Origin: Asterias amurensis
Taxonomy: Eukaryota; Echinodermata; Asteroidea; Forcipulatida; Asteriidae
Length of the DNA stretch: 64,000 nt
Direction of reading: 5' to 3'
NCBI RefSeq assembly: GCF_032118995.1
Contig: NC_092668.1
Location: 3,947,501-4,011,500 of the forward strand
Shown here in pieces: positions 46,010 to 59,100 of this stretch. The position numbers were made by a program, and so were the translations under genes. A model generated the notes under the pieces. It worked only from the letters and a program-made list of their open reading frames with translations. It had not been told where the DNA came from and ran no database searches. Numbering within the stretch: the first letter of the stretch is position 1; each line of letters begins with the position of its first letter.

Positions 46010-48190
46010 TTTCACGGAAACAGTTCCCCTGATTATCTGGTACGTTACAGTTTGTGCGTTCTCAAATAAAACAGCTGATTTTCTGTAAATTTCTCTACAA
46101 TTGGTACGACTACACAGTCGGAATCTCCCGCAGTCGACAGTACAAAGACAATTGATAATTCAAGTTTGAACAGAACCATACCACACATACACAATGTAGT
46201 GTTACATGATTTTGACTCGTGACCACTGGAAGAACAGGGAGAGGAATTTCCTAATCCACACTGCCGGTCAGCGAACAATAGAATTTTTTTTACTAAACAA
46301 TACGATTACTGTACTCTGTGGTTCCTTTCGCATTTATTATTACACATTCTCGAGTGTGTTTACGTGTGACCTCTATTCACGAACTTTACGGAAGGGGTCA
46401 ATAAACTTTATACAGGCACAGTGCCCATTCCCATTGCTGTCCTTAAAACCGTTAAGATAAGTCTGGGTGATAGACATCGTTTTATAACCTACTGTCGTAA
46501 AGAGGGCGCTGTTTATAAAAGTTTCATCTCGAACTTTGTTATTAAATATTAATCATAGAGCTATAATATTATGTTGGCCTACATGATGTAATGTTTGTTT
46601 TAATGATCAAAAACACAACGGAACTTATAACACAGCGTAGGCCTATACTCCGCGGGGGTTTGACGATTGAAGTACAATTTTTTTTAATTCAAAAGTATTT
46701 ATTACCGGAGTAAAACCTTGTCATTATAATTTTATAAGCATAATGTTATTTCAGACACGTCTCGACACCTTTGGTAATAACATTGTCAAAGACCAGTCTT
46801 CTCTTGGTGTATCTCAACATTAGGCCTGTGCATAAAAAATGTTAAGTAGGCCTAAGGCAACGATTACCATTATAACTATCAACAGCTCTCCATTGCTCGT
46901 TTTTAAAGGGAAGGTACAAGTTTGGTAATTACCCAAAACAAAATATTAACTTAAACACTGACTTGTAACGAGCATTGGAGAGCTGTTGATAGCATAATAA
47001 AACATTGTGGGAAACGGCTCACTCTGAAGAAGCATAGATTTTGAGAAAGAGGTAATACAAAACTCTAGCCAGAAGTCTTTTATTCCTATCTGAAAGCAGA
47101 CAAATTATTCCAACAAGGGTGTTTTTCTCTTATCATTTTCTCACAACTTCGATGACCAATTTAGCTCAAAATTTTTCACAGGCTTGTTATTATTATGTTG
47201 GGATACACCAAGTGAGAATACTGGTCTTTGACAATAACAAAACGTTACTTTCCCTTTAACAAGTAAGCCTAATTAGTTTATATACTTACCAAAGTGTCCA
47301 AAATTTATGGTAGTAAAAACGTAGTCCTACGTGATAGAGGTGAGGCAAAACACCTTTGGATAGTTGCCTATTGAGAACAATTTCACTTCGAAGTAGGCCA
47401 TAATATCACTTTTATCCACACAAAATGTGAATAATTATGTGTATTCCAACAGGGATTTTTCTTCCAGCGTAACCATTCGCTCGACATCAAGTTCGGCGAT
47501 TATTCCCAGGAAGCCGCGACCACCCTTTGAACTGTTCACGACTCGTTAACTTTATTGTACAAATTATTTAAGCTACATACTATAACAATTACGTTGGTGT
47601 TATTAAAACACCATACGATTCTCTCGTCGGTAAAAGTGAACATTCAGTACAATACCCAAGTTTTTACAGTGTACAGTTCCGGAGCTGTGGGCCAGAGTTT
47701 GACGAGTCAGTCACGGGAAACTTCGCCAACATTATGATGAGTAGGCCCATCTGACCATGACATGCCTAAAATAATGAACTTTTCCAGTGACTAATGAGAA
47801 AGAAATAATCTTCCTTGCTTTCTCCATGATTATCATTGAGGAAGAAAGAAAGATTAGTTCTTTATAATCATGTTGACCAACACGTACATCTTGCGATTGG
47901 CTCGATCTTGTGCACAACGAAGGAGGACTGGACCGAGCATCGCGCGGAGCCGAGTATTATGAGCAGCGCCCTCTCTGGTCAAGATCGAGGTAATCTTCAG
48001 CATAGTAGCGAATGAGCATAAGCCGTAGGCCTATCCCGACTAGGCTGCTATAGCTACGGCTGCGACTGTTGCTAGGGACATCCTATAGTTCAACGCATTC
48101 TGGGCGGAGAGATCTAGCCGTTAGCCGTAGCTGTAATGTTTTCCTTTCTCACTCAAGGATTGAACCTGAACCGTAATTTGGTCGTTGAGT
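46010..48190. other. Region upstream of SGPL1
   Basis: Holds the SGPL1 5' flank, a TTAA-bounded family A subtype MITE at 46903-47259 that is itself inside an older family A remnant (46755-46900), and otherwise no recognised gene. A short open stretch after TTCCAACAG at 47450-47545 has no support. Confidence 0.5.
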
Positions 48191-48203
48191 AAAGACAACT
48201 TTT

Positions 48204-48661
48204 TTAAAGGTAGACATCACTGATTGTTTAGGGATTCGGGTACTTTTTCATAATGTCCACAGATTTACATTAAACTTACAGGGTTTGAAGATAATGATAG
48301 TGGAAAGCTTCCCTTCAAATATTACTAACTAAGGTTGTGTAGTTTTTGAGAAATGAGTAAAAGAAGTCACAAAATAGTTTTGGTCTCATATAATGAGACC
48401 AAAACTATTTTAGCATGTAAAATCCCCTTAACCAGTTATGATATTATACCAAAACCATAGCATAACTGGTTAATACGTTTTTACATGCTAAAACTGAGAC
48501 GATTTTTTTTTAACTTTTAGTCATTAATTCTCAAAAACTACAGCACCTCAGTAAGTAAAATTTCAAGGGAAGCTTTCTAGGCTAATCTTCAAACTGTGTA
48601 AGTTTAATGTATATCTGTGGACATTGTGTTTTTTGTTAGGAAAAAGTACATATACCCTTAA
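48204..48661. mobile_element. Complex foldback MITE, family M, TTAA-flanked
   Basis: TTAA at 48204-48207 and 48658-48661. The arms share TGTCCACAGATTTACATTAA (left) and its near complement (right). The centre carries two nested dyads, TTTTGGTCTCATATAATGAG and TTAACCAGTTATG/CATAACTGGTTAA. A partial relative is near 1395-1500. Confidence 0.7.
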
Positions 48662-48669
48662 ATGAGAAG

Positions 48670-50109
48670 ATACTTCCATTAGCTATAAATTTGCATTTTG
48701 AGTACAAAGAAATACCATGGAGGAATAACAATCGCAACACAAGAAAGACTGCCACTGGAACCAAGCTTACCCACGTCTCGACAATCACCGCACGCACACA
48801 TCGCGTCAAAAATAAGCGATCGACCTAGGGCAAGTCTAACTAAGAGTTTCCGAGTTTTTTGGCCTTGCTTCTCTTTCCCAGCTGTCAGTGCTAATCTAAC
48901 GACAGCGTGTGCATAACCGGCAAGCAGCCGGATAACCTACGTAAGCAAAGTAGTTTCCACAAACCACACACATCCACCACTGGGACCCCAGCTAGCAACA
49001 TACCTAGCACTCCGTGTTGCTATCAAGTTGACATTCAGTTCTCAAAGCTTTGTGAATGCGGAGTGCTGCTGGCAGCTAGAGTAGAATGCATGTCTGACTG
49101 TACAGGTTGTACCGAACAAATCCTGCAATCTTCGGCGGCTCTGTGTTCCACAAACCCTGCCACCAAGCTCCTCTTAACGGATTCATAGTTTGTTTCCTCG
49201 TCGGATCTTTTTCAAGTTCGCACCAGCTTCCGTCTTCTTTCGTTAAAAAAAAAAAAAAAACAGCGCTTTGGACAAATTTTTCTTCAACTACAGACAACTG
49301 AATCGGATTATAATTAATAACTCTTGTTCCTGCTCTGTGAAAAGACTTGCTGTTGTTGGATTGATGTGTATAAAGGAAGAGTGACACTCGTCACGAAGGA
49401 AGGTGTTAATCCGCAATTAAGCCTCAACAGAGAACTGACTTTAGCATACAAAAGATTGTGTTGCTGACGCTACGCGCTGACTTCACCACGCCTAGATCTC
49501 TAGCACCCCTTCTGCACAGAAGACTAAAGGTTCTGTGTACAAAGTTTCAGGTGCCTGGAGATTCTCTTTGCGTTAAATACTCAACACGAAGGCTTAAATC
49601 CCAGTCAAGTGGGTATAGACTTCTAGCCTATACATAGCTCGTGCTTTGGTTAGTTCGCTGATACTGATAGAGTATGGACTTCGCCATGCCACCACAAGCA
49701 CCCAATGCGTGCTAGATGTTGGTTACGATACACAGGAACTACACTATTCTCGCCACACAACCTTGCAACGTTGAAAGTTCATCAGTTCAGCACCCCTCAA
49801 CGCGTGCGGCATCCCGCTAATGTTTTGAATACCGTGTTTCCAACAAACTAGTCAGCTGTTCCGATAAGCGAGTAACAAGATATAAACACCTTGCATTCCG
49901 CGAGTGCATCGTAAAACTTCCAGCAGCAGTACACGGGGCGATTTCTTGTCGAGCGAGGAACCCACCACGTCAGGTCGGCTAACACCAACAAATTTTACGG
50001 GCTAAGTATAACAACCCTGTACACGGTCAACTTCATCGTAGACTTAAAAGATCTTTCTTGGAGCGAGTGACTTGTATCCTCTCTCATCACATCCATCCGC
50101 TCGTTGAAG
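48670..50109 (+). promoter_or_regulatory. Probable promoter and 5' UTR of the tolloid-like gene
   Basis: Less repetitive and higher in CpG than its surroundings. It has only short frames and leads directly into the exon 1 ATG. Transcription start not located. An in-frame stop at 50068-50070 confirms that translation cannot begin further upstream. Confidence 0.4.
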
Positions 50110-53100
50110 ATGGTGAAACAACAAATCTTAACCCAGTATCTTTATCGGACGTTTTTCGTTACCTTTCTTGGGCTGTGCTTGCTTCATGTTCGGTCGAGCG
50201 ATGCACACGACTCCACGGATGATAAGGTAAAGTTAACTCGGCACCATCACCCCAAGGAGGTTGACGAAGAAGGCAACAAAGGAGGACACCAGGGAGATGG
50301 GAAGACGTTCTACTGGGAGTCCAGTTTTAAAGACGAGGATTTTGCAGATCCATGTAAAGCGGGTGAGGGATGAGCTTGTGTTTTCGTGTTTTTGTTTGTT
50401 TACTAATTCTCGCTAAACTGTTGTTGCACCAGCTTGTTTTTCGATCAAGCCAGAGGGCTTGAACTTGGTTTGATGGTTGTTGGGGGGAAATAAGTCTGAC
50501 CCCATTTTGATGGAATGGGGCATGGATGTCAGTAGTTTATTGCTATTCCACAAGGGGAACTACAAATAATTATTATCAATAATTAAAAAAAAAAAAAAAA
50601 AAAAAAAAACTCTGCTGCCAGGGTCGAAACTATTTGTTACACTCAATAAATACAAAATTACTTTCACGAATAGGAAAACAACCGTTACTTTACCTTTTGG
50701 TCCGTTGCCTGTTCCCATCAAACATGTAAATGGCGTCACAACCAGAACGGGTTCGGGCGGGGAGGAGGGGGTGGGGTCAATGTAATGTGTTTGTGACAAT
50801 TGAATTAGTCTTGAAGTTTTTGATTTTATAATAATATTATTTACATGTGTCAACGGGAAAAATTGCTTGCTTTGAATTTAGGCAGAAATGAAATCGGTCA
50901 AAAGTATGCATGGGAAATTAATAGGACACGTGGGTGTTCAATCTACTGCAATGATTGTGTTTTAAATCCATATCCCATAATGATTATGGTTTTGGTGAAT
51001 TCGGTTTTGGTTGGTTAAAACCTAAGGAAATGGATAACCTTGTTCTGACCACGCAGGCATGAAATCGGTCAAGTGCATCACATTAAAATATTAAGGATAT
51101 TGAAGAACACCCACACGTCATGCGGTGTTGAATGTGCTATGTTCAAAATCCATATTGCTTAATGGTTTTGGTGGATTCGGTGTTGGTTTGTAAAACCATG
51201 GAGGTAGGTAAAACCCGGGAAATGGCTAGCCTTGTTTTCTGCTACTACACGCAGATATTAAATGGGTCAAGTGCACATAAATTATGATATTGAAGAACAC
51301 CCTCGTGGTTGGTGTTCAACGTGATGTGTTTCCACACCCCATCCAGACATGGTTATGGTTTAGTTGAATTCTTTTTTTTAGTTTGTAAAACCAGGGGTGG
51401 ACTTCACAAAGGTAGTCCTAACTTAGGACTAGTCCTAGGCAATGCTAAGAGATAGGACTGGTCCTAAGTTAGGACCAGTAACTCATCCTAACTTAGGACT
51501 GGTCCTATCTCTTAGCATTGCCTAGGACTAGTCCTAAGTTAGGACTACCTTTGTGAAATACACCCCTGACCAGAAACCTCCCCATGAGGGGCCGATTGCA
51601 TCGCATGACAAAATTGTCAGTATTACCACAGCGATTTGTATTGTGACATCATTACTTAGCAACTATACGATTGATTTGCAGTTAAGATCGACCTTGGCTC
51701 TTTGTGAAAACGGCCCCAGGGCCCACTTTCACTAAGCCCATAAGCACACAAAACTTGCTAATCACAGTTAGTATTGCTAAACAGAACCAGGTTACCAGCC
51801 AAAATTACACTAAGTTTACAATGTTGTGACTGGTGCCCCACTCGGTTTTTGCTTAGCAAAGAAAACTATCAATCAGTATTTTCTGCTCAACAGCTTTTTG
51901 GGCCCTGAGCAACATCATGCTAATTCCAAAAATATCAAAAGTTACGCCTTGCCCACTTTTTAGAGACAGTAAGAAGCAATAATATTATATGAAAACAACA
52001 ACCGACTCGGATTAAGTTTGAATTCGTTCATATAAGTATTTTGTAAACATTTTTTTTGTTTTAAACATACATATCCTTCTGTGCAGTGAACAACTTCTGC
52101 CATAACAAAACACAGCATAATACTTGATACAAAACCTCTTACAATCATAACACTTGACACAAAATTTTCTCACCATAACACAACACAGAGAATAGCATTA
52201 CCAATGAACATTTTTAGCAGCCGCAGTACTCCAACAAGATCTTAGCGTGCATACAAGATTAAAAAAAATTAACACCAAAAGTGAGTCTTATAAAGAGCTT
52301 GACGAAAAGAGAAAAACGACAGATTCCCTAAGGCCAAGACAAAAAAATTGATCGTCCGGGTTTCTTAAAAAAGAGGAGGATAAGAGCCTTTTTATTGTTT
52401 ATATTGTAATTCTTTCAAATGTGGCCGCCAAGCATTTTAATTAAAAATGGCCATCAATTCTGCAGTTTAAAGTCATAAAGTTGTTAAGCGGGAAATACTG
52501 CTTAGCAATCTTTGCTAAGCAATTAACGAGTGGGGCACCAGGGGTCGATTTCAGAGAGTTAGGACTCGTCTTATCTCGAGTTAGGACGAGTAACTCGTTC
52601 TAACTTAGGATTAATCTTAAGGTCTGCATGCTACAGTTCAGGGTTGCTTGGGACTCGTCCTACGTCCTAAGATTAGTCTTAAGTTAGGCAGGAAGAGTTT
52701 TGTGAAATCAACGGCTGTTGCAACAGTGTAAATTTTATGGAACTTTGGCCGGTAACCAGTTTTTGTTAAGCAAATTGTCTGTGCCACGTTTTTATGAAAT
52801 TGCGTCCTGGTCCCGAGCTCGGGTTTCCATAATTGCATAAATCTCGAACCAGGTATGGGGTGGACACTTTGTTTGCATAGCTGTACAATGTAAGCCAATA
52901 ACTCCATAATCTATCCTAATTTATGATATCAGTAAATATTGTTGTGAATGTGGAGCTGTCATTTGGCTTGTATATCAAGTCAAAAAATGTAAAACATATA
53001 CACACAGGGTGTTAATTTACAACCCGGTGTGTCGTGATTGAATGTCAAAGGGCCGTCAATGTCAGTCACCCGGGGTCAGGGGGGTGTTGTACATGTTGAT

Positions 53101-56100
53101 GTTTGACCATGTTGAACTTATGACAATTTTTGGCTGTATAAACCTCAAAATGATTGTTAGCACAAAACTGGCTTTCGAGGACGTCCCTCAATATACCGGC
53201 TCTCGATGACCTTTTTGTTAAAGGCAGTGGACAAAGTATTGGCAGTATTGGTAATTGTCAAAGACTAGCCTTCACAGTTGGTGTATCTCAACATATGCAT
53301 AAAATAACTAACCTGTGAAAATAACATCTTCCCAACCATGCATTTCACTTTCATAGGCCAATTCGCCTGACCCAAGGCAATGTGTCCCTTTAAGAGGTTT
53401 TCGAGTCTACCTGCACTGAGCCTGCAGCCAAATACAAAAAGTAGCTAAAAGTAAAATAAGTTTCTTCCGCACAAAATGCATTTATTAAAGTGATTTGAGC
53501 ACGGGTGGTGTCTGCTTCAGGGCTTGACACCAAGGTCAATGGGAACTCTGTCAATGATTTCCGGTATAGGTAGCGGGGCCTTCGGTGACCTCATACGCCG
53601 TGATACCGTGACTTTTGACGGCATCGTCTCATCAGTCAACCGAGTATAGAGGGTCCAGGGCCGCGGAGAAAGGCCGCCAGTAAAAATTTACTGTCAGAGA
53701 ATATTTTTTGCTTATGTCAACAGCGTTTTGTTCTTCTCTACACAGAAGTTGAAACATGACCCAAACCTCTGAACTTCTTGAAAGAAAACTTGCCTGTAAA
53801 CTTGTAGTAACTCCTATTAAGCTATTTCTGTGACGTCACTTTATTATGAAAGTACACCCGATACGAATCTACACCCATATTCTTTGCGAATCTACACTTA
53901 ACTGTAACTTAGCTGTAGTTTCGTGAACAGAATGGTGTCACTTTATCTCCTCGTGTTGCCCGTATTTCAATGTCAGTAGGCATAAATTATTGCTAACGCA
54001 AAAGAAAAATAGTAATTGTTCCTGTTTTATTTTATAATTGCCGTGCATAATATGCCTATGACTTTTCCCCGTATAGCCTACCGGTCAGTCCCTGGGAGAG
54101 AGAATTTGTCAGGAAATCCACCTCCATAGTTGTAGATTGAGCTGTAGGCCTACGCCGTTATCTGCACCAGCAATCATGAACGAGTCAAGGACGAAAACAC
54201 ATAGGTCTATAAACCCACCATCCATGTATGCATTGTACATGTACAACTAGATGGTTAATTGTCAACGACCAGTCTTTTCACTTAGTGTGTCTCAATATTA
54301 TGCACGAAATAACAAACCTGTGAAAATTTGAGCTCAATCGGTCGTCGAAGTTGCGAGCATGATAGAAAAAACACCCTGGTCACACGATGTTGTGTGCTTT
54401 CAGATGCTTGGTTTCGAGACCTCATCATTCTAAATCTGAGGTCTCTAAATCAAATTCGTGGAAAATTACTTCTTTCTCGAAAACTACGTTACTTCAAAGG
54501 GAGCCGTTTCTCACAATGTTTTATACTATCAACCTCTCCCCATTACTCGTTACAAAGTAAGATTTCTTGATAATAATTATTTTGAGTAATTACCAATAGT
54601 GTCCACTGCCTTTAAAGGAACTGACTTGGTGTATCCCAACATAGGTCATCGAAGTTGAAGGAGAATAACTAAAGAAAAACACCCTTGGTGCACAAGTTTG
54701 TGTGCTTTCAGATGCTAAATAACTTCAGGACTGAAGTTTTTAGTCTTTCGAAACCATTGAGACGGGGACAGTTGTCAAACTTAGCTTGCGTAAAAAAAAT
54801 TTTTTTTAAACAATTAAAAACTTGATTATCTAATTAAGAATGATTACGTAACCACATTTGGGATTTCAAACGCGGCAGTCGCGGCAATTTATCTCCTCGG
54901 TTGACATGAAGCTTTGATTGTTTGTTAATGAGTTACTGTCTGTCGTTAGTTTAATTAACAATGTTCAGCAGACAGCAACTATACAGCTAAAAACCTGTTA
55001 ATTGACTCTATACGTCTGGTGCTAAATGCCCACAGCGTCTATAGTGCCCACATTTGACCCTTTGTGGTTAATTAGTAAGTAATTAGTAAGATGGCGGAAG
55101 ATAATGTGGAGACAGATTAAGAAATGATTGAATTCAGTAGAAGAAAAGATGCGTGTCATTGGGGAGTGCAGCTGTGGAGACTTCCCCAGATGGTATCCTC
55201 AAATTGCTTTCCCCTTATTGACGTCATACCAATTAGGCCCATGGCAAGTCTGAGTTTACCCAAACACACCATGGGAATGTGACAATCTGTAATGATGTAT
55301 CTACAATCGAACACCCACGAGCCAAACTATGGGTATGTTCAGACAGCGTGCTAACTTAGACCCGAACCGGTCTAACTTTTACGAGCAGCGGGGGGTGGTC
55401 GTAAAAATAAAAACCCATTGCGTTCAGACAGCACAGAGTTAAACCCGATCCGGTTTATCTTCGGTTTTAAGAGGTCAAAGCAGACGCGACCCGTTGCTCT
55501 AACATCCGGTTTTGTTCATCAGATTCACGCACCGAGTATGCCGAGATACTGAGTGTCCCATGCCCTGGATGATCAGACAGGGCATAATTATTGGATACAA
55601 ATGGCTCAATCGAACGCGGTAACAGTTTTACCGTTAGGAGGATATGGGCACTTAAAACAAACATGAACACGACTCGAAATTATTTTTTTAAACAAACAAA
55701 ATATTGATACAAACCGCCGAGAAAACTCACCAAAATATTGTCCATATTCCATGAAACAGAACACGTTTCATTTTTGTGTTTTGTTTTATACCACTGTTTC
55801 CGATTTAATAAATACTTTTAGTTTGTACTTCAATCGATTGGAAGTTGCGATCTCTCAAAAGCTGGTGCCGCGATTTTTATTCTGATTCGTTCATAAACAC
55901 AACTACACACGTGCAAGTTACGTAAATACATGTACTTTGCAGTATTTTCCCAACTTCCCAACAACGTGGTGATATTGCTGGCGTAGGGAATTTCCCCTAC
56001 ACACAGCCTCGCGCCCACTGCAGTTCATTCTCCAAGATTGAAAGTAATAGAAAGGCACATCCACGGGATCGGTGATGGATAACTATGGGATATCAGAGAG

Positions 56101-59100
56101 TGATCACTATGGGATGGCAGCGCTGTACATGTGAGAAGCATTACAAAAATGCTTCTTCGCTGCGCTCGTAGTATACGCATGAAAAGCAGTTTCAATTTAT
56201 TGTAGGACACTCAACAAAAAAAGCTTGGAAAATATAATTTTGTTTCAGAATTTAATAAATCATGGGCGTGGGCCTGTGTTAAACTGCATACACCGATCGA
56301 GAGGGTTTCGCCAACTCGGTAAGCGGCAAGAAAGTAATATAAATACTCGGTGCTTTTCAGCATCAGAGGCAACAGAAACCGTATACAAATACTCCGGGTC
56401 CCGGGCGTGTGCATTGAACCACACAATGGGTCGTCCGTTGTGAGTTAAAACCGGATGTCATTCTGTCCACACGCAGTGTTAAAAGATAAACCCGAACCGG
56501 TTTAGACTTAGACCGCCTCGCTGGACGGTTTAAGTTTTGGGGTTTAAACCCGATCCGGTCTAACTTTATTTGCGTTCACACGCACAAAAGTTGAACCCGA
56601 ACCGGTCTAAGTGGACTTAGACCAACTTTAGTACGGCGTGTGAACGACCTCTATCTTCCAATCTACCCTTCGTTCATTGCGCTCGTTAGTGGTCTTAAAA
56701 ACAAAATGGCCGACCAACCGTAGTCACTACACATACCCAAGGAATGCATCCACCATGAAACATGTACCCTGACGATCTCCAATGATGTATACTTAAATCA
56801 AACATCCATGAGCCAGACTATTATCTCCCAGACTAACCTTTGACCCTTGCGCATTTTGTATGGCCGCAAAACAAAATGGCCACCGAAGTCACAATTTACC
56901 AGAAGAGCCATCTGCTGCAGCTGTATACCGAAACTCGAATTTGTTTACTGGAATTCTTGAACTTGATCAGTGAAGATTATCGCTCTATTTTTAACTTTTA
57001 AACCCACATGACCTTGTCTGGATTTGTAAAAAGGAAGAAGCTCTTGACCTTCAAATCTCATAAATTTATTAGTGTCTCAACATGAGGCTAAATTCCTTGC
57101 ATTGGTTTCACTGGAGATGAATGCTTTCATACAAAACCCCAAAACCCAACCTCGTTCCCAGGGGTGATCGATCTCACCGCGCCATTTTTTCCCAGCATGC
57201 CTTGCTCGATCATAACGAGACGAGAGGTATCGATACGGCGCGCTGCCCATGGTAGCGAGGCTGCCCAAAACCATGCATGAAGTCGGTGTAGTATTCGGAA
57301 CATTTCTACTACCATAATTTTACGCACACACAAACTGCCTGGTTTTATAGGTTTTCCTTCCTCCACTCCCCGAAAGTTTATGCTTTCACTTCATGCAGTC
57401 CTCTTAAAAAAACAAAAACATACGAGATTTGTTTCTCGTGCAAGCATATTGTGTTCGTGCTTACTGTAGCAGAAAAATGTGCTAGGTTGCAAAATGGGAA
57501 CCAGACTATTTTGTTCTTCTAGCCTCCGGGAGGTTTGGTAACATTGATACCAATGGGAGAAAGTCAATATGGCCGAACCACGATAAAGGTCTATTGCACA
57601 GGTTATCAAGAAATTTAGGCGGCCATATTGCGTGTTCACGTCACCTTGGATCTGTATTGTGACGTCATTTATTAGTGTGTAGTAATAGTGAGAAGTTCTA
57701 TCAAATTGGATCCCTGTTCTCTTGTGAAGAAAAAAAAGGAATATTGCAAGTTGTTCGTAACAATGTCTTGTAAACTGAGTGTGTCCAACGTCAGTATTTT
57801 TAGAACTGCCTGTTTGTTTTTGTTCGTTTGTTTGGGTGTTTTGACACAACATTAATCTTGTTTGTTTAATGTCTGTTCTTACCTGGCGGTCCTTGACACC
57901 CCAAGCAACCCCCCCCCCCCCCTCAAAAAAGAACCCCCCCCCAAAAAAAAAAAAAGACCCGCAAGAAAACGCCAGCTGATTCCCCAGTGTGCTGTGTGAT
58001 GAATTCATATCTCATTATTTTGAAAATAGAAATCATCTTTTGTCGATATATGGAGAATTGATGTACCATTTATAGGGTTCAACCACGGTTCAACATCCAC
58101 GGGTATAGCATGCAGGGAACGATTTCATCGAGCATTTTTTCATAGCGAATTTTTTCGACTGAAGCAATGGTAACAAATTATAGTTTTTGAATAGAAACTG
58201 ACACATTTTGCATAGCATTTTGCTCTGCTATACGAGGGAAATCGTTCACCGATGGGGTCTTTATTTTATGCAAGGTTTTCCTATACGCTGTTTTGGTGGC
58301 ACGGCTACCATTGTTGGTGGTGGTATCGTTCAACGAGGCCAGACAGCCGGGGCAAGTTCACCAGTCACTTGGTCGGTAAAAAACCCTCTCACTGATCACC
58401 GTTTAACCCCACAAAGAACAACATTTACGGAACTAAGTTCACATCGGATCGACGAAAGGGGTCAAGGGTCAGTCACTATAAATCCATAAATCTCGTGTGA
58501 GTTCAGGCCGTCCGGGGTGTGAGCTGCGGTCACAACCGTGGCAGCAAGCAGCTCAGCAGGTTTTTTTGGCCTAAAAATTCATAAGCCATTTTGAGATATT
58601 ATGGTGGACAAATGTAAGGTTGGGCAAGTGTGTATGCACCCTAACAAGGGTCGATTTCACAAAGAGTTATGACTAGTGCTAACTTATGACTAGTCCTAGG
58701 AGATATTAAAAAACTTAACGCTAGTCCTAAGTTAGGAAAAGTAACTTGTCTTAACTCGAGATGAGACTTGGTTTCGATATAAGGGCCTATGTTGAAGGGG
58801 ACATCAAAGCCAAGACCTGGGTCGATTACACAAAGAGTTAGGACTAGTGCTAACTTATGACTAGTCCTAGGAGATATTAAAAAACTTAACGCTAGTCCTA
58901 AGTTAGGAAAAGTAACTTGTCTTAACTCGAGATGAGACTTGGTTTCGATATAAGGGCCTATGTTGAAGGGGACATCAAAGCCAAGACCTGGGGTCGATTT
59001 CACAAAGAGTTAGGACTAGTGCTAATTTAGGACTAGCTATAGGGTACATTAAAAACTTAAGGCTAGTACTAAGTTAGGAAAAGTAACTCGTCCTAACTCG

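Noticed and set aside
57391-58008. 205-codon minus-strand ORF
   Set aside because: Its composition is driven by poly-C/poly-A runs (Gly and Phe strings). It overlaps a dispersed repeat and has no family features.
58208-58489. Plus-strand ORF of 93 codons
   Set aside because: No family resemblance; intronic position in the tolloid-like gene.
58641-59003. ORF with an internal protein repeat
   Set aside because: It is a translation of the tandem family D MITE.
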